Notes: generated by a model from the sequence alone, not told the origin. A DNA stretch of 64,000 nucleotides from Virgibacillus_F flavescens (GCF_050574275.1 NZ_CP192260.1:1178001-1242000); one strand, 5' to 3'; shown: positions 17,399 to 27,324, numbered from the stretch's first letter. Made by a program: numbers and translations.

Positions 17399-17767
17399 AT
17401 GAAGCAATATGAAAATATGATAGCCCGTCAACGGATGTGGATGCTCTACCTTCTCGCATTTCTGGTACTTGGAGCGGGGTTCACCCCTTATCTTCGTATC
17501 TTCCTCGGACTTCTTTTAGGAACCGGAATTAGTTTTTATAATTTATGGATCCTGCAAAAGAAGATTTACGACTTTGGAGAAGCCGTAGTAAAAAAGCAAT
17601 CCACAAAAAGCCTTGGCACTGTCTCGCGGTTTGCTGCCGTCGCATTAGCAGTAGTCATTGCACTTCGTTTCGAAGAATATTTTCACAGTGTTGCCGTAAT
17701 AATTGGTTTAATGACATCCTATATCGTCATTATGATAGATTTTATGGTGTACAGATCTAAAGATTAG
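17399..17767 (+). CDS. atpI: ATP synthase protein I
   Basis: A small membrane protein (122 residues, about four hydrophobic segments) encoded first in the operon. It is known to help assemble the c-ring and may take part in Mg2+ uptake. The ATG at 17399 follows GGGGGC. It is the least conserved atp product; the call rests on hydrophobic pattern and position. Its TAG stop overlaps by one base the earliest possible start of atpB. Confidence 0.88.
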   Translation: MKQYENMIARQRMWMLYLLAFLVLGAGFTPYLRIFLGLLLGTGISFYNLWILQKKIYDFGEAVVKKQSTKSLGTVSRFAAVALAVVIALRFEEYFHSVAVIIGLMTSYIVIMIDFMVYRSKD

Positions 17768-17790
17768 TGCGTGAGAGAGGGGTGAATAGC

Positions 17791-18513
17791 GTGGATCACA
17801 CAGCACCGTTACAAGAAAATGTGTTAGGAATATCCTGGCTGGATTTTAACATGGCGAACGTCCTTATGATTGCAATTGCTTCATTAATTGTCTTCGTATT
17901 GAGTGTAATTGGAGCTAGAGGCTTGCAAATGAAGCCGACTGGTAAACAGAATTTCATGGAATGGATTATAGATTTCGTGAAAGGAATCATCAGTGACACG
18001 ATGGACTGGAGAACAGGTAAAATCTTTTTGCCGCTTGGATTAACACTTATCACATACATTTTAGTAAGTAACTTAATGGGAGTAGCATTAATGGCAGTGT
18101 TCGGACATGAACTTTGGTGGAAATCGCCAACATCCGATCCTGGTATAACATTATCGCTAGCAGCAATGGTTATCCTGTTAACGCATTATTATGGTATCAA
18201 GGTAAAAGGTGTGAAGGAATATGGTAAAGATTACTTAAGACCATTTCCAGCATTGTTGCCGATCAAGATACTGGAAGAATTTTCAAACACGTTGACGCTC
18301 GGTCTTCGTCTGTTTGGTAACATTTTTGCCGGCGAGGTATTACTAGGTTTGCTGGCAACATTAACAGCATCCAGCGTTTTAGGATTCGTTGGTGGAGCAA
18401 TTCCAATGTTGGCATGGCAAGGATTTAGTCTCTTCATTGGCGGAATACAAGCATTTATTTTTACAATGTTAACAATGGTTTACATGTCCCACAAAGTAAG
18501 TACCGACCATTAA
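17791..18513 (+). CDS. atpB: ATP synthase Fo subunit a
   Basis: Subunit a forms the proton half-channels next to the c-ring. The key Arg is in FSNTLTLGLRLFGNIFAGE, and the C-terminal QAFIFTMLTMVYMSHK is typical. The start is the GTG at 17791 after AGAGAGGGGTG (MDHTAPLQENVLGISW), not the GTG at 17767. This gives 240 residues with five to six membrane helices. Confidence 0.96.
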   Translation: MDHTAPLQENVLGISWLDFNMANVLMIAIASLIVFVLSVIGARGLQMKPTGKQNFMEWIIDFVKGIISDTMDWRTGKIFLPLGLTLITYILVSNLMGVALMAVFGHELWWKSPTSDPGITLSLAAMVILLTHYYGIKVKGVKEYGKDYLRPFPALLPIKILEEFSNTLTLGLRLFGNIFAGEVLLGLLATLTASSVLGFVGGAIPMLAWQGFSLFIGGIQAFIFTMLTMVYMSHKVSTDH

Positions 18514-18606
18514 GGTCAAACACAAATTGTGTATCAACCGGTTTTAGCAGATTGACTGTTGAAACAGGAAAAAAATTAAAAACAAATCTCGAGGAGGATT
18601 TTTATT

Positions 18607-18813
18607 ATGACAAGTATAGCAGCTGCAATTGCAGTAGGACTAGCGGCAGTAGGCGCAGGTATTGGTAACGGTTTAATCGTAGGACGCACAGTTGAGGGTA
18701 TCGCTCGTCAACCAGAACTTAAAAACCAGCTTCAAACAACAATGTTTATCGGTATCGGTTTAGTTGAGGCAATGCCGATCATCGCAGTAGTTATCGCACT
18801 AATGGTAATGTAG
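18607..18813 (+). CDS. atpE: ATP synthase Fo subunit c
   Basis: The proteolipid rotor subunit is 68 residues long, with two membrane helices joined by the polar loop ARQPE. The ion-carrying Glu is in GIGLVEAMPIIA. The glycine-rich first helix (AVGLAAVGAGIGNGLIVG) is normal. I do not see the extra Gln/Ser/Thr ligand set of sodium-coupled c-subunits, so proton coupling is the default inference. GAGGAGG precedes the ATG. Confidence 0.97.
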   Translation: MTSIAAAIAVGLAAVGAGIGNGLIVGRTVEGIARQPELKNQLQTTMFIGIGLVEAMPIIAVVIALMVM

Positions 18814-18816
18814 TAA

Positions 18817-18965
18817 GAAAAGTGCAAGAGCCCGTTTAGCAACGTACAAACTGGAGCACTTCGCAATGAGATAAAGGAAACGCGGTAAGCTGGAAGCGAA
18901 CCGATGTTGACTTATCGTAGTGAAGGAGTGTGAAGTTTGCTAGTTGCTGGGCTCTGGAGCTAGAC
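18817..18965. repeat. Palindromic Bacillaceae-type repeat inside the atp operon
   Basis: The segment GAAAAGTGCAAGAGCCC...GGGCTCTGGAGCTAGACA lies between atpE and atpF. Read on the reverse strand it has the same plan as the 41.8-42.4 kb repeats (TGTCTAGCTCCAG...GCACTTTTC). AGAGCCC (18826-18832) and GGGCTCT (18949-18955) pair, as do inner parts. It lengthens the atpE-atpF gap to about 315 bases. The rest of that gap (18966-19110) is AT-rich with no feature I can name. Confidence 0.7.
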
Positions 18966-19128
18966 ATTAAATAGATACGAAGCGGCGGAGAGTGTTTTCC
19001 AATAGAATCTTCGCCATTGTTTTGTAGACTAGATAATTATTTCAGGTTTAGTATTTACCCTTCATAAAAAAAATCAAACATTTTATAAAAAGTATTGCCC
19101 ACTAAGTAAGGTGAAAGGAGTGAATTCT

Positions 19129-19656
19129 GTGCAAGCATTCACTGGGTTTTCTACAATAAATGCCGCAATTGGTGGACTACACGTTGGTGATATGTTGGCC
19201 CAACTGTTCTTCTTTATCGTATTGCTGGTTTTAGTTAAAAAGTATGCATGGGGCCCTGTAATGGGAATGATGCAAAAACGTGAAGAATACGTAGCAAATG
19301 AAATTGAAATTGCTGAACAAAACCGTTCTGAAGCGGAGCGTGCTTCAAAAGAAGCAACCGAACAGCTGCGCCAGACAAAAGAAGAAGCACAAAAAATCAT
19401 TGAAGATGCAAAACATATCGGTGTGAAACAACAGGAAGAAATCATCGAAACTGCTCGTAAAGAAGCAGATCGCATCAAAGTTTCTGCTCAAGAAGAAATT
19501 CAGAATGAAAAAGAAAGAGCCATCCAGGCATTACAGGATAAAGTGGCATCATTATCAGTACTTATTGCCAGCAAAGTAATTGAGAAAGAAATTAATGCTG
19601 ATGATCAAGAAAGACTGATTAATGAATATATCCAAGAGGTAGGAGAAGAGCGATGA
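19129..19656 (+). CDS. atpF: ATP synthase Fo subunit b
   Basis: This is the peripheral stalk. An N-terminal membrane helix (LAQLFFFIVLLVLVKKYAWG) is followed by a long charged coiled coil. The start is the GTG at 19129 after AAAGGAGTG (MQAFTGFSTINAAIGG), giving 175 residues; in-frame GTGs at 19111 and 19120 are less well placed. Its TGA overlaps the atpH ATG (ATGA). Confidence 0.95.
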   Translation: MQAFTGFSTINAAIGGLHVGDMLAQLFFFIVLLVLVKKYAWGPVMGMMQKREEYVANEIEIAEQNRSEAERASKEATEQLRQTKEEAQKIIEDAKHIGVKQQEEIIETARKEADRIKVSAQEEIQNEKERAIQALQDKVASLSVLIASKVIEKEINADDQERLINEYIQEVGEER

Positions 19657-20198
19657 GTGAGGCAGTAGTTGCTAAACGTTACGCAGAGGCTCTTTTTCAA
19701 CTTGGATCTGAAAAAGCAACACTTGACACGATGGAAGCAGAAGCTGGTGTTGTGAAGGAAGTATTCGCACAAAACACGAACCTTCTTATGTTCTTAACGC
19801 ATCCAGGTGTTGACAATAATAAGAAGAAACAGTTTATCTCTGATGTTTTTCAAGGATTATCTGCTGATATGCAAAATACAATGAAATTACTTGTAGGACG
19901 CAACCGGATTAACCTAATGCCGTTTGTAGCGGATCAATTTATCCGCTTTGCAAATGAAGCAAAAGGAATCTCTGAAGCAACGGTTTATTCTGTTCGTGCA
20001 TTATCTGAAACAGAAATTCAAAAGCTTGAGCTTACATTCGCTAAACGTTTTCAAAAGAAAGCAATTAAGCTTAAAAATAAAGTTGATCCTTCGATTATTG
20101 GCGGTATCAAACTTCGCATGGGAAACTCGATTTACGATGGTTCCATAAGTGGGAAACTGAAACGCATTGAACGGAGTATTGTAACTGCAAACAAATGA
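19653..20198 (+). CDS. atpH: ATP synthase F1 subunit delta
   Basis: Delta links the peripheral stalk to the top of F1. The 181-residue protein has the N-terminal helical domain (VVAKRYAEALFQLGSEK) and the C-terminal VDPSIIGGIKLRMGNSIYDG signature. It is translationally coupled to atpF through a 4-base overlap. Confidence 0.96.
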   Translation: MSEAVVAKRYAEALFQLGSEKATLDTMEAEAGVVKEVFAQNTNLLMFLTHPGVDNNKKKQFISDVFQGLSADMQNTMKLLVGRNRINLMPFVADQFIRFANEAKGISEATVYSVRALSETEIQKLELTFAKRFQKKAIKLKNKVDPSIIGGIKLRMGNSIYDGSISGKLKRIERSIVTANK

Positions 20199-20216
20199 TG
20201 ATAGGGGTGAAATGGT

Positions 20217-21725
20217 ATGAGCATCAAAGCTGAAGAAATCAGTACACTGATTAAACAGCAAATCGAAAATTTCGATTCTGATATTGAAGTAAGTGACGTC
20301 GGAACCGTTATTGAAATTGGTGACGGTATCGCACGTGCTCACGGTCTTGACGATGTTATGGCTGGAGAGCTGGTTGAATTTTCAAATGGTGTAATGGGAC
20401 TAGCGCAAAACCTTGAAGAAAGCAATGTTGGTATTGTTATCCTTGGTCCATATACAGAAATTAAAGAGGGCGATGAAGTTCGCCGTACAGGCCGCATCAT
20501 GCAAGTACCTGTAGGTGAGGAATTACTTGGTCGTGTTGTTAATCCGCTAGGACAACCAATTGATGGAAGAGGTCCAGCTGAAACAACTAAAATGCGTCCT
20601 ATTGAAGGAGCAGCACCAGGAGTAATGGATCGTAAATCAGTTGATGAACCATTGCAAACTGGAATTAAAGCAATTGACGCTATTGTACCTATCGGACGTG
20701 GACAGCGTGAGTTAATCATCGGTGACCGTCAAACTGGTAAAACAACAGTTGCAGTAGATGCAATTATTAACCAAAAAGATCAAGATATGATTTGTATATA
20801 CGTAGCAATCGGTCAAAAAGAATCAACTGTTCGTGGAACTGTTGAAACATTCCGCCGCTACGGTGCACTAGATTATACAATCGTTGTATCAGCAGGTGCA
20901 TCTGATCCTGCTCCATTATCATACCTCGCTCCATATACAGGTGTAACAATGGGTGAAGAATTCATGTACAACGGTAAACACGTACTGATCGTGTATGATG
21001 ATTTATCAAAACAAGCGGTTGCATACCGTGAACTTTCACTATTATTGCGTCGTCCACCAGGTCGTGAAGCATTCCCAGGTGACGTATTCTACTTGCACTC
21101 ACGTTTACTAGAGCGTGCAGCGAAGCTTAGTGACGCAAAGGGTGGCGGTTCAATGACTGCACTGCCATTTGTTGAAACACAGGCAGGCGATATTTCCGCA
21201 TATATCCCAACAAACGTAATTTCGATCACTGACGGACAAATCTTCTTACAATCAGATTTATTCTTCTCAGGTGTTCGCCCAGCGATTAACGCCGGGTTAT
21301 CGGTATCTCGTGTTGGTGGTTCTGCACAAATTAAAGCTATGAAAAAAGTTGCTGGTACACTTCGTCTTGACCTTGCGTCTTACCGTGAACTGGAAGCATT
21401 TGCTCAGTTTGGTTCAGACCTTGATAAAGCAACACAGGCGAAATTGAACCGTGGACAACGTACGGTTGAAGTACTAAAGCAAGGGCTGCATAAGCCGCTT
21501 GTTGTTGAAAAGCAAGTTATGATCATTTATGCATTAACAAAAGGATTCCTTGATGATATTCCTGTAGAGGATATCACTCGTTTTGAAAGTGAATTCCACT
21601 TATGGTTGGACGAAAATGGTAAAGAAGTACTTGCGACTATTCGCGATACAGGTAAATTACCAGAAACAGAAGACTTAAACAACACAGTAGAAGCATTTAA
21701 AAAGACATTTTTACCTAGTAACTAA
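20217..21725 (+). CDS. atpA: ATP synthase F1 subunit alpha
   Basis: The non-catalytic nucleotide-binding subunit has 502 residues. The Walker A motif is in IGDRQTGKTTVAVDAI, with the alpha-specific Gln, and the family signature PAINAGLSVSRVGG is present. The ATG at 20217 follows ATAGGGGTG. It is followed by a 110-base gap before atpG. Confidence 0.98.
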   Translation: MSIKAEEISTLIKQQIENFDSDIEVSDVGTVIEIGDGIARAHGLDDVMAGELVEFSNGVMGLAQNLEESNVGIVILGPYTEIKEGDEVRRTGRIMQVPVGEELLGRVVNPLGQPIDGRGPAETTKMRPIEGAAPGVMDRKSVDEPLQTGIKAIDAIVPIGRGQRELIIGDRQTGKTTVAVDAIINQKDQDMICIYVAIGQKESTVRGTVETFRRYGALDYTIVVSAGASDPAPLSYLAPYTGVTMGEEFMYNGKHVLIVYDDLSKQAVAYRELSLLLRRPPGREAFPGDVFYLHSRLLERAAKLSDAKGGGSMTALPFVETQAGDISAYIPTNVISITDGQIFLQSDLFFSGVRPAINAGLSVSRVGGSAQIKAMKKVAGTLRLDLASYRELEAFAQFGSDLDKATQAKLNRGQRTVEVLKQGLHKPLVVEKQVMIIYALTKGFLDDIPVEDITRFESEFHLWLDENGKEVLATIRDTGKLPETEDLNNTVEAFKKTFLPSN

Positions 21726-21835
21726 AAGCGTAAACGACTGTAAAAAATATGGATAGTGACTGAAACAATCAGTCACTTCTATAATGATCAGATAGCAATG
21801 CAAGCAACCTTTGAATGAAAGGGTGGTGAAAAAGC

Positions 21836-22696
21836 TTGGCATCACTTAGAGATATTAAAAGTAAAATTGATTCGACCAAAAAGACTAAAAAGATTACGAA
21901 AGCCATGCAGATGGTTTCGGCATCTAAACTGAATCGTGCAGAGCAGAATGCAAAATCGTTTGTACCTTATAGTGAGAAAATTTATGAGGTAGTTTCGAAC
22001 ATTGCACAAAATAACTCAAGTGCAAATCATCCGATGCTTGAATCTCGCGATGTGAAAAAGACAGGATATCTTGTCATCACGTCTGATCGTGGTTTAGCAG
22101 GTGGCTATAACAGCAGTGTTTTACGCTCACTTTCTCAAACCATAGCAGCTAATCATCAATCAAAAGATGAATATACAATTATTGTTGTCGGTCGAGTTGG
22201 CTATGAATTTTGTAAAAAACGCAATATGCCAGTTGCAAAGCATATTATCGGTATCGCTGACCAGCCTGACTTTGCGGAAATTAAGGAATTAGCTTATGAA
22301 ACCGTACAAATGTATATAAATGAAGACATTGATGAACTTCATATTTTCTACAATCACTTTGTTAGTGTAATTTCGCAGCAGGTTACAGCGAAAAAAGCAC
22401 TTCCACTTACAACTGTTGAAAGTGGAAGCAGCAGTGTGAGCCAGTATGAATATGAGCCAGATCAAGAGAAAATTTTAGAAGTTCTCCTGCCGCAATATGC
22501 AGAGAGTTTAATATATGGTGCGTTACTTGATGGAAAAGCAAGTGAACATGCTGCCAGAATGACTGCAATGCGCAGTGCATCTGATAATGCAGATGATATC
22601 GTTGCAGATCTTTCATTGTCGTATAACCGTGCACGTCAAGCGGCTATTACGCAGGAAATCACTGAAATAATTGGTGGAGCAGCTGCGCTAGAATAG
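21836..22696 (+). CDS. atpG: ATP synthase F1 subunit gamma
   Basis: Gamma is the central rotor shaft. The start is the TTG at 21836 after AAGGGTGGTGAAAAAGC, giving MASLRDIKSKIDSTKKTKKI, the usual N-terminus. The C-terminal signature ITQEITEIIGGAAAL is intact. Length is 286 residues. Confidence 0.97.
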   Translation: MASLRDIKSKIDSTKKTKKITKAMQMVSASKLNRAEQNAKSFVPYSEKIYEVVSNIAQNNSSANHPMLESRDVKKTGYLVITSDRGLAGGYNSSVLRSLSQTIAANHQSKDEYTIIVVGRVGYEFCKKRNMPVAKHIIGIADQPDFAEIKELAYETVQMYINEDIDELHIFYNHFVSVISQQVTAKKALPLTTVESGSSSVSQYEYEPDQEKILEVLLPQYAESLIYGALLDGKASEHAARMTAMRSASDNADDIVADLSLSYNRARQAAITQEITEIIGGAAALE

Positions 22697-22736
22697 TACG
22701 TTGACCAAATGGATAAGTTAGCAAGGAGGGAAATTG

Positions 22737-24143
22737 ATGAGTACAGGACGTATTACACAAGTTATGGGACCGGTAATCGATGTTAAATTCGAAGAGGGTA
22801 AACTCCCGGAAATTCATAATGCTGTAACTGTAACAATTAATGCTGATACAGCTGATAGCATTTTACTTACATTAGAAGTTGCGCTACACCTAGGTGACAA
22901 CTCTGTTCGTACAATAGCAATGCAATCAACTGACGGTGTTAAGCGTGGGATGGAAGCAGTAGATTTAGGTAGACCAATTACAGTACCGGTTGGAGAAGCA
23001 ACACTTGGCCGTGTATTTAACGTTTTAGGTGACAACATCGATCTTGATGAGCCAATGGATGCGGGTATGCGTCGCGACCCAATTCACCGCGAGTCTCCTA
23101 AGTTTGAAAACTTAGCAACACAAACAGAAATTCTTGAAACTGGTATTAAAGTAGTTGACCTGTTAGCACCTTATATCAAAGGTGGTAAAATCGGTTTGTT
23201 TGGTGGAGCTGGTGTAGGTAAAACTGTTTTAATCCAGGAATTAATCAACAACATCGCACAAGAACATGGTGGTATTTCCGTGTTTGCTGGTGTTGGTGAG
23301 CGTACACGTGAAGGTAATGACCTTTACTTTGAAATGAGCGATTCAGGTGTTATCAAGAAAACAGCTATGGTATTCGGTCAGATGAACGAGCCACCTGGTG
23401 CACGTATGCGTGTAGCATTAACTGGTTTGACAATGGCAGAGTATTTCCGTGATGAACAAGGACAGGACGTATTGTTCTTCGTTGATAATATTTTCCGATT
23501 TACACAAGCAGGTTCTGAGGTATCAGCACTACTTGGACGTATGCCATCAGCCGTTGGTTATCAGCCAACACTAGCAACAGAGATGGGACAACTGCAAGAG
23601 CGTATTACGTCAACAGATAAAGGTTCAGTAACATCCATTCAGGCTATTTATGTACCTGCCGATGACTATACTGACCCGGCACCTGCGACAGTATTCGCGC
23701 ATTTAGACGCAACAACAAACTTAGATCGTAAATTATCTGAGCAAGGTATTTATCCAGCGGTAGATCCGTTAGCATCAACATCTCGCGCGCTAGACCCTGA
23801 GGTAGTTGGAAATGAACACTATCAGGTTGCAACTGAGGTTCAGGAAACGCTGCAGAAGTACAAAGAATTACAGGATATCATTGCAATTCTAGGTATGGAT
23901 GAGCTTTCTGATGAAGATAAATTAACTGTATCACGTGCACGTCGTATTCAGTTCTTCCTTTCTCAAAACTTCCACGTAGCAGAACAGTTTACAGGACAAA
24001 AAGGTTCTTATGTTCCGCTTCAGGAAACAGTTAGAGGCTTCAGAGAAATTCTTGATGGTAAATACGATGATCTTCCAGAGGATTCATTCCGTTTGGTTGG
24101 CCGCATTGAAGATGTAGTTGAAAAAGCAAAAGAAATGGCATAA
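22737..24143 (+). CDS. atpD: ATP synthase F1 subunit beta
   Basis: The catalytic subunit carries the Walker A motif in FGGAGVGKTVLIQELI, the catalytic Glu region GVGERTREGNDLY, and the signature PAVDPLASTSR. The start is the ATG at 22737 after AAGGAGGGAAATTG; the TTG at 22734 is in frame but too close to the Shine-Dalgarno. It encodes 468 residues. Confidence 0.98.
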   Translation: MSTGRITQVMGPVIDVKFEEGKLPEIHNAVTVTINADTADSILLTLEVALHLGDNSVRTIAMQSTDGVKRGMEAVDLGRPITVPVGEATLGRVFNVLGDNIDLDEPMDAGMRRDPIHRESPKFENLATQTEILETGIKVVDLLAPYIKGGKIGLFGGAGVGKTVLIQELINNIAQEHGGISVFAGVGERTREGNDLYFEMSDSGVIKKTAMVFGQMNEPPGARMRVALTGLTMAEYFRDEQGQDVLFFVDNIFRFTQAGSEVSALLGRMPSAVGYQPTLATEMGQLQERITSTDKGSVTSIQAIYVPADDYTDPAPATVFAHLDATTNLDRKLSEQGIYPAVDPLASTSRALDPEVVGNEHYQVATEVQETLQKYKELQDIIAILGMDELSDEDKLTVSRARRIQFFLSQNFHVAEQFTGQKGSYVPLQETVRGFREILDGKYDDLPEDSFRLVGRIEDVVEKAKEMA

Positions 24144-24261
24144 TATGACGCGTTGATACACATGCAGATGGGAACAAGGAACACTCCAAGCCCAGTTGGT
24201 GAAGTTTTAGTTACTATCGAACTTTGCCCTGCATGGTTATCAGTCACTAGGAGGGGTTACA

Positions 24262-24660
24262 TTGAAAACACTAACTGTGAGTGTTGTTACTCCTGATGGT
24301 CCAGTAATGGAAGATAGTTTTGAAATGGTAAGCTGTAAAGCAGAGTATGGGGAGCTTGGTATTCTTCCAGGACACATCCCATTAGTCGCTCCATTAACGA
24401 TAAGCGCGATTAGATTAAAGCGTGGTAACGATGTGGAACGTATTGCTGTCAGTGGTGGATTTTTAGAAGTACGCCCAGATAAGGTTACAATTTTAGCCCA
24501 ATCTGCGGAACAAACTTCTGAGATCAGTGTAGAGCGTGCACAACAAGCGAAAACTCGTGCTGAACAACGCCTGCAGCAATCCAAACAAGACTCTATCGAC
24601 TTCCAACGGGCAGAATTAGCACTCAAACGAGCGATGAACCGATTAGATATTGCACGTTAA
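24262..24660 (+). CDS. atpC: ATP synthase F1 subunit epsilon
   Basis: Epsilon couples and regulates rotation. The 132-residue product has the N-terminal beta-sandwich (VVTPDGPVMEDSFEMVSCKA, GELGILPGHIPLVAPL) and two C-terminal helices rich in Ala, Arg and Gln. The start is the TTG at 24262 after AGGAGGGGTTACA. It is the last gene of the operon before a strong terminator. Confidence 0.96.
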   Translation: MKTLTVSVVTPDGPVMEDSFEMVSCKAEYGELGILPGHIPLVAPLTISAIRLKRGNDVERIAVSGGFLEVRPDKVTILAQSAEQTSEISVERAQQAKTRAEQRLQQSKQDSIDFQRAELALKRAMNRLDIAR

Positions 24661-24663
24661 TTA

Positions 24664-24705
24664 GAAAAGCCTCTCATATACGTGTATGAGAGGCTTTTTA
24701 TTTTT
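24664..24705 (+). terminator. Rho-independent terminator of the atp operon
   Basis: AAAAGCCTCTCATATACG pairs with TGTATGAGAGGCTTTTTA, giving an 11-bp or longer GC-containing stem and a T-run. Confidence 0.95.
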
Positions 24706-24923
24706 GCAAATATAATTCCACAATAATGACACACTACTAATGATAATTATCTATCAATCATTATCCACGACATATATTGCCCGGGAAATATCGACATTCA
24801 TTCCCCGAATTTCACCATTATACAACCGTTATGGATTCATTTGTTGACATATTCATTCATTAGTGGCAATGTAGCAATGGGAAAAGGTATGTACGGTATT
24901 TTAATTTAGTTAGGAGCGTTACG

Positions 24924-25154
24924 ATGGTTTCAATTGGACAAATGGCAATAATAAGTATGATTTCACATTTATTTTTCATAGCTATTACCTGGCATGTTAT
25001 GCAGACAGTTAACTTCGATCCGCTTATTCGTAAAGGTCGACTGGTAGAAGCAAGAATATTGATCATGTTTATTGCGATTGTAATAGGCACTGGTGTCAGC
25101 AGGTTCTTTCTGGATATCCTGGCATGGTCACAAAACCTCTCCTTCATTTTTTAA
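24924..25154 (+). CDS. ywzB: DUF1146 family membrane protein (YwzB-like)
   Basis: A 76-residue protein with two membrane helices and the conserved central segment ALDFEK-like NFDPLIRKGRLVEARIL. DUF1146 genes sit directly after the atp operon in Bacillus, and ywmB follows. The function is unknown. GGAGCGTTACG precedes the ATG. Confidence 0.88.
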   Translation: MVSIGQMAIISMISHLFFIAITWHVMQTVNFDPLIRKGRLVEARILIMFIAIVIGTGVSRFFLDILAWSQNLSFIF

Positions 25155-25220
25155 TCAGACAGTATGATTTTTAACCCCCTTGTTAATACTAGAAACATAG
25201 ATTAATAAGGGGGATTTATA

Positions 25221-25940
25221 ATGAAGAAAGCAGTACTTATTTTATTAGTTTGCTTTGGGATTACTAATCATGTTTCAGCAAATAATACGGTAACTAAGCA
25301 AGATGAGATGACACAATTAGCAAGCCTTACAATGGATTCTGAGCTTACCGTGGATGACTGGCAAGTAACCATTAAAGAAAATATGGATAAAGATAAGTTA
25401 ATGAAATATATAAAAGAAATGAAAAATAGTTATTTAGACTCTTATTCTGAAGATGAAAATACTATAAAATATTCTTTTAGAGACGTACAAAAAAACTCAG
25501 GAATTGTCGAAAGGTATAACATAATTATTCCAAAAAATAGTAATTTTAAACCTGAACTAATTGCAGTTATTACAGGTCAAAACTGGGATAAAGACATAGA
25601 AAATACGTATCTGAGAATACAAAAAAGAATTATTCGACACTATTTTACAGAGAATGCTGTGAAATTCACTTGTCTGACGACTGCAAGTAGTGGTACAATT
25701 AGTAATGTTTATCTGATAGATGTGTTGAAGGAACGATTGGACCTGCAGTTTATTACGACACAAACTGACAACGTAGAAAAATCCTTGAATAAAAAAATGA
25801 TATACGGGTATACAAACCTATGGACGCAAAAATTCAACATTTTAGGAAATCCCGTGAATGTAAATATTGTAATTACGAATACTACTAATAAAGAGTCGAA
25901 AGTCACGATAGGAACACCTATCCTAATTACTGAATATTAA
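25221..25940 (+). CDS. ywmB: YwmB family exported protein
   Basis: A 239-residue protein with a signal peptide (KKAVLILLVCFGITNHVSA) and an exported domain of the YwmB/DUF1779 family, whose structure resembles a TATA-box-binding fold. Its place between ywzB and murA matches B. subtilis. The physiological role is unknown. The ATG follows AAGGGGGATTTATA. The sequence is AT-rich and less conserved than its neighbours. Confidence 0.85.
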   Translation: MKKAVLILLVCFGITNHVSANNTVTKQDEMTQLASLTMDSELTVDDWQVTIKENMDKDKLMKYIKEMKNSYLDSYSEDENTIKYSFRDVQKNSGIVERYNIIIPKNSNFKPELIAVITGQNWDKDIENTYLRIQKRIIRHYFTENAVKFTCLTTASSGTISNVYLIDVLKERLDLQFITTQTDNVEKSLNKKMIYGYTNLWTQKFNILGNPVNVNIVITNTTNKESKVTIGTPILITEY

Positions 25941-25973
25941 TATAGGGAAATTGGAACATAAGGAGATTGGATT

Positions 25974-27296
25974 ATGGAAAAAATCATCGTACGCGGTGGA
26001 AACCAGTTAAATGGTACTGTGAAGGTAGAAGGCGCTAAAAACGCTGTCCTTCCTATTATCGCCGCAAGTATTTTAGCAAGTAAAGGAAAGAGCGTTATCA
26101 CAGATGTTCCAACGCTCGCAGATGTATATACTATAAATGAAGTTATACGAAATATGAATGCAGATGTGCACTTTGAGAATAATACTGTAACAGTAGATGC
26201 TACACAACAACTTAAAACGGAAGCTCCGTTTGAATTTGTACGTAAAATGCGTGCTTCTGTATTGGTTCTTGGACCACTGCTTGCTCGTTATGGTCATGCT
26301 AAAGTTGCAATGCCAGGTGGATGTGCAATCGGTTCACGCCCTATTGATTTGCATCTAAAAGGGTTCGAAGCTATGGGTGCTGACGTACACGTTGGAAACG
26401 GTTTTGTTGAAGCACGTGTGGATGGTCGCTTAAAAGGTGCCAAAATATATCTGGATGTTCCGAGTGTTGGAGCAACAGAAAATATTATCATGGCAGCAGC
26501 ACTGGCTGATGGAAAAACAATTCTTGAAAACTGTGCGAAAGAACCTGAAATCGTTGATCTTGCGAATTATTTAAATAAAATGGGTGCACGAATCGTTGGA
26601 GCAGGAACAGAAACTATCCGTATCGAAGGTGTTGAACACCTTTATGGTACGGAACACCCAATTATTCCAGATCGTGTAGAAGCTGGTTCGTTTATGGTTG
26701 CAGCAGCAGTTGCAGGTGGAAATGTCTTAATCGAGAATGCTGTAAGCGAACATTTACGTTCGGTAATTTCAAAGCTTGAAGAAATGAATGTAATTGTACA
26801 AGAAGAGGAAAATGGAATCCGTGTTATTGCACCGGATAACTTGAAAGCTGTAGACATCAAAACATTACCGCACCCAGGTTTTCCAACCGACATGCAGTCA
26901 CAAATGATGGCACTTATGCTATGCGCAGAAGGTACAAGTGTTATTACAGAGACGGTTTTTGAAAATCGTTTTATGCATGTGGAAGAATTCCGTCGTATGA
27001 ACGCGAAAATGCGCATTGAAGGTCGTAGTGTGATTATTGAAGGATTTAGTGAACTGCAAGGTGCTGAAGTTGCAGCAACAGACCTTCGTGCAGCAGCAGC
27101 GTTAATAATTGCTGGACTGAAGGCAGAAGGCTTTACGCGCGTTACAGAACTAAAACATCTTGATCGTGGCTATGTTGATTTTGCTGGTAAACTGGCAGCA
27201 CTTGGCGCTGACATTGAACGTGTCGACGAAAATGGTGATGTTGTAGATGCTTTTCAACAGCAAACTGCGAATCAAGGTTCAATGGTTGCGAAATAA
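25974..27296 (+). CDS. murA: UDP-N-acetylglucosamine 1-carboxyvinyltransferase
   Basis: MurA adds enolpyruvate from PEP to UDP-GlcNAc, the first committed step of peptidoglycan synthesis. The catalytic, fosfomycin-reactive Cys is in MPGGCAIGSRPIDLHLKG (about residue 117). Other motifs are EGAKNAVLPIIAAS and HPGFPTDMQSQMMAL. Length is 440 residues. It is the MurAA-type copy by position. AAGGAGATTGGATT precedes the ATG. Confidence 0.97.
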   Translation: MEKIIVRGGNQLNGTVKVEGAKNAVLPIIAASILASKGKSVITDVPTLADVYTINEVIRNMNADVHFENNTVTVDATQQLKTEAPFEFVRKMRASVLVLGPLLARYGHAKVAMPGGCAIGSRPIDLHLKGFEAMGADVHVGNGFVEARVDGRLKGAKIYLDVPSVGATENIIMAAALADGKTILENCAKEPEIVDLANYLNKMGARIVGAGTETIRIEGVEHLYGTEHPIIPDRVEAGSFMVAAAVAGGNVLIENAVSEHLRSVISKLEEMNVIVQEEENGIRVIAPDNLKAVDIKTLPHPGFPTDMQSQMMALMLCAEGTSVITETVFENRFMHVEEFRRMNAKMRIEGRSVIIEGFSELQGAEVAATDLRAAAALIIAGLKAEGFTRVTELKHLDRGYVDFAGKLAALGADIERVDENGDVVDAFQQQTANQGSMVAK

Positions 27297-27324
27297 TTGT
27301 AAATAACTATTAAATTTAATTTGG

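Noticed and set aside
24740..24775. Fur/PerR-type box (TGATAATTATC...ATCATTATC) before ywzB
   Set aside because: Only a partial match in very AT-rich sequence, and the downstream gene has no known link to metals.
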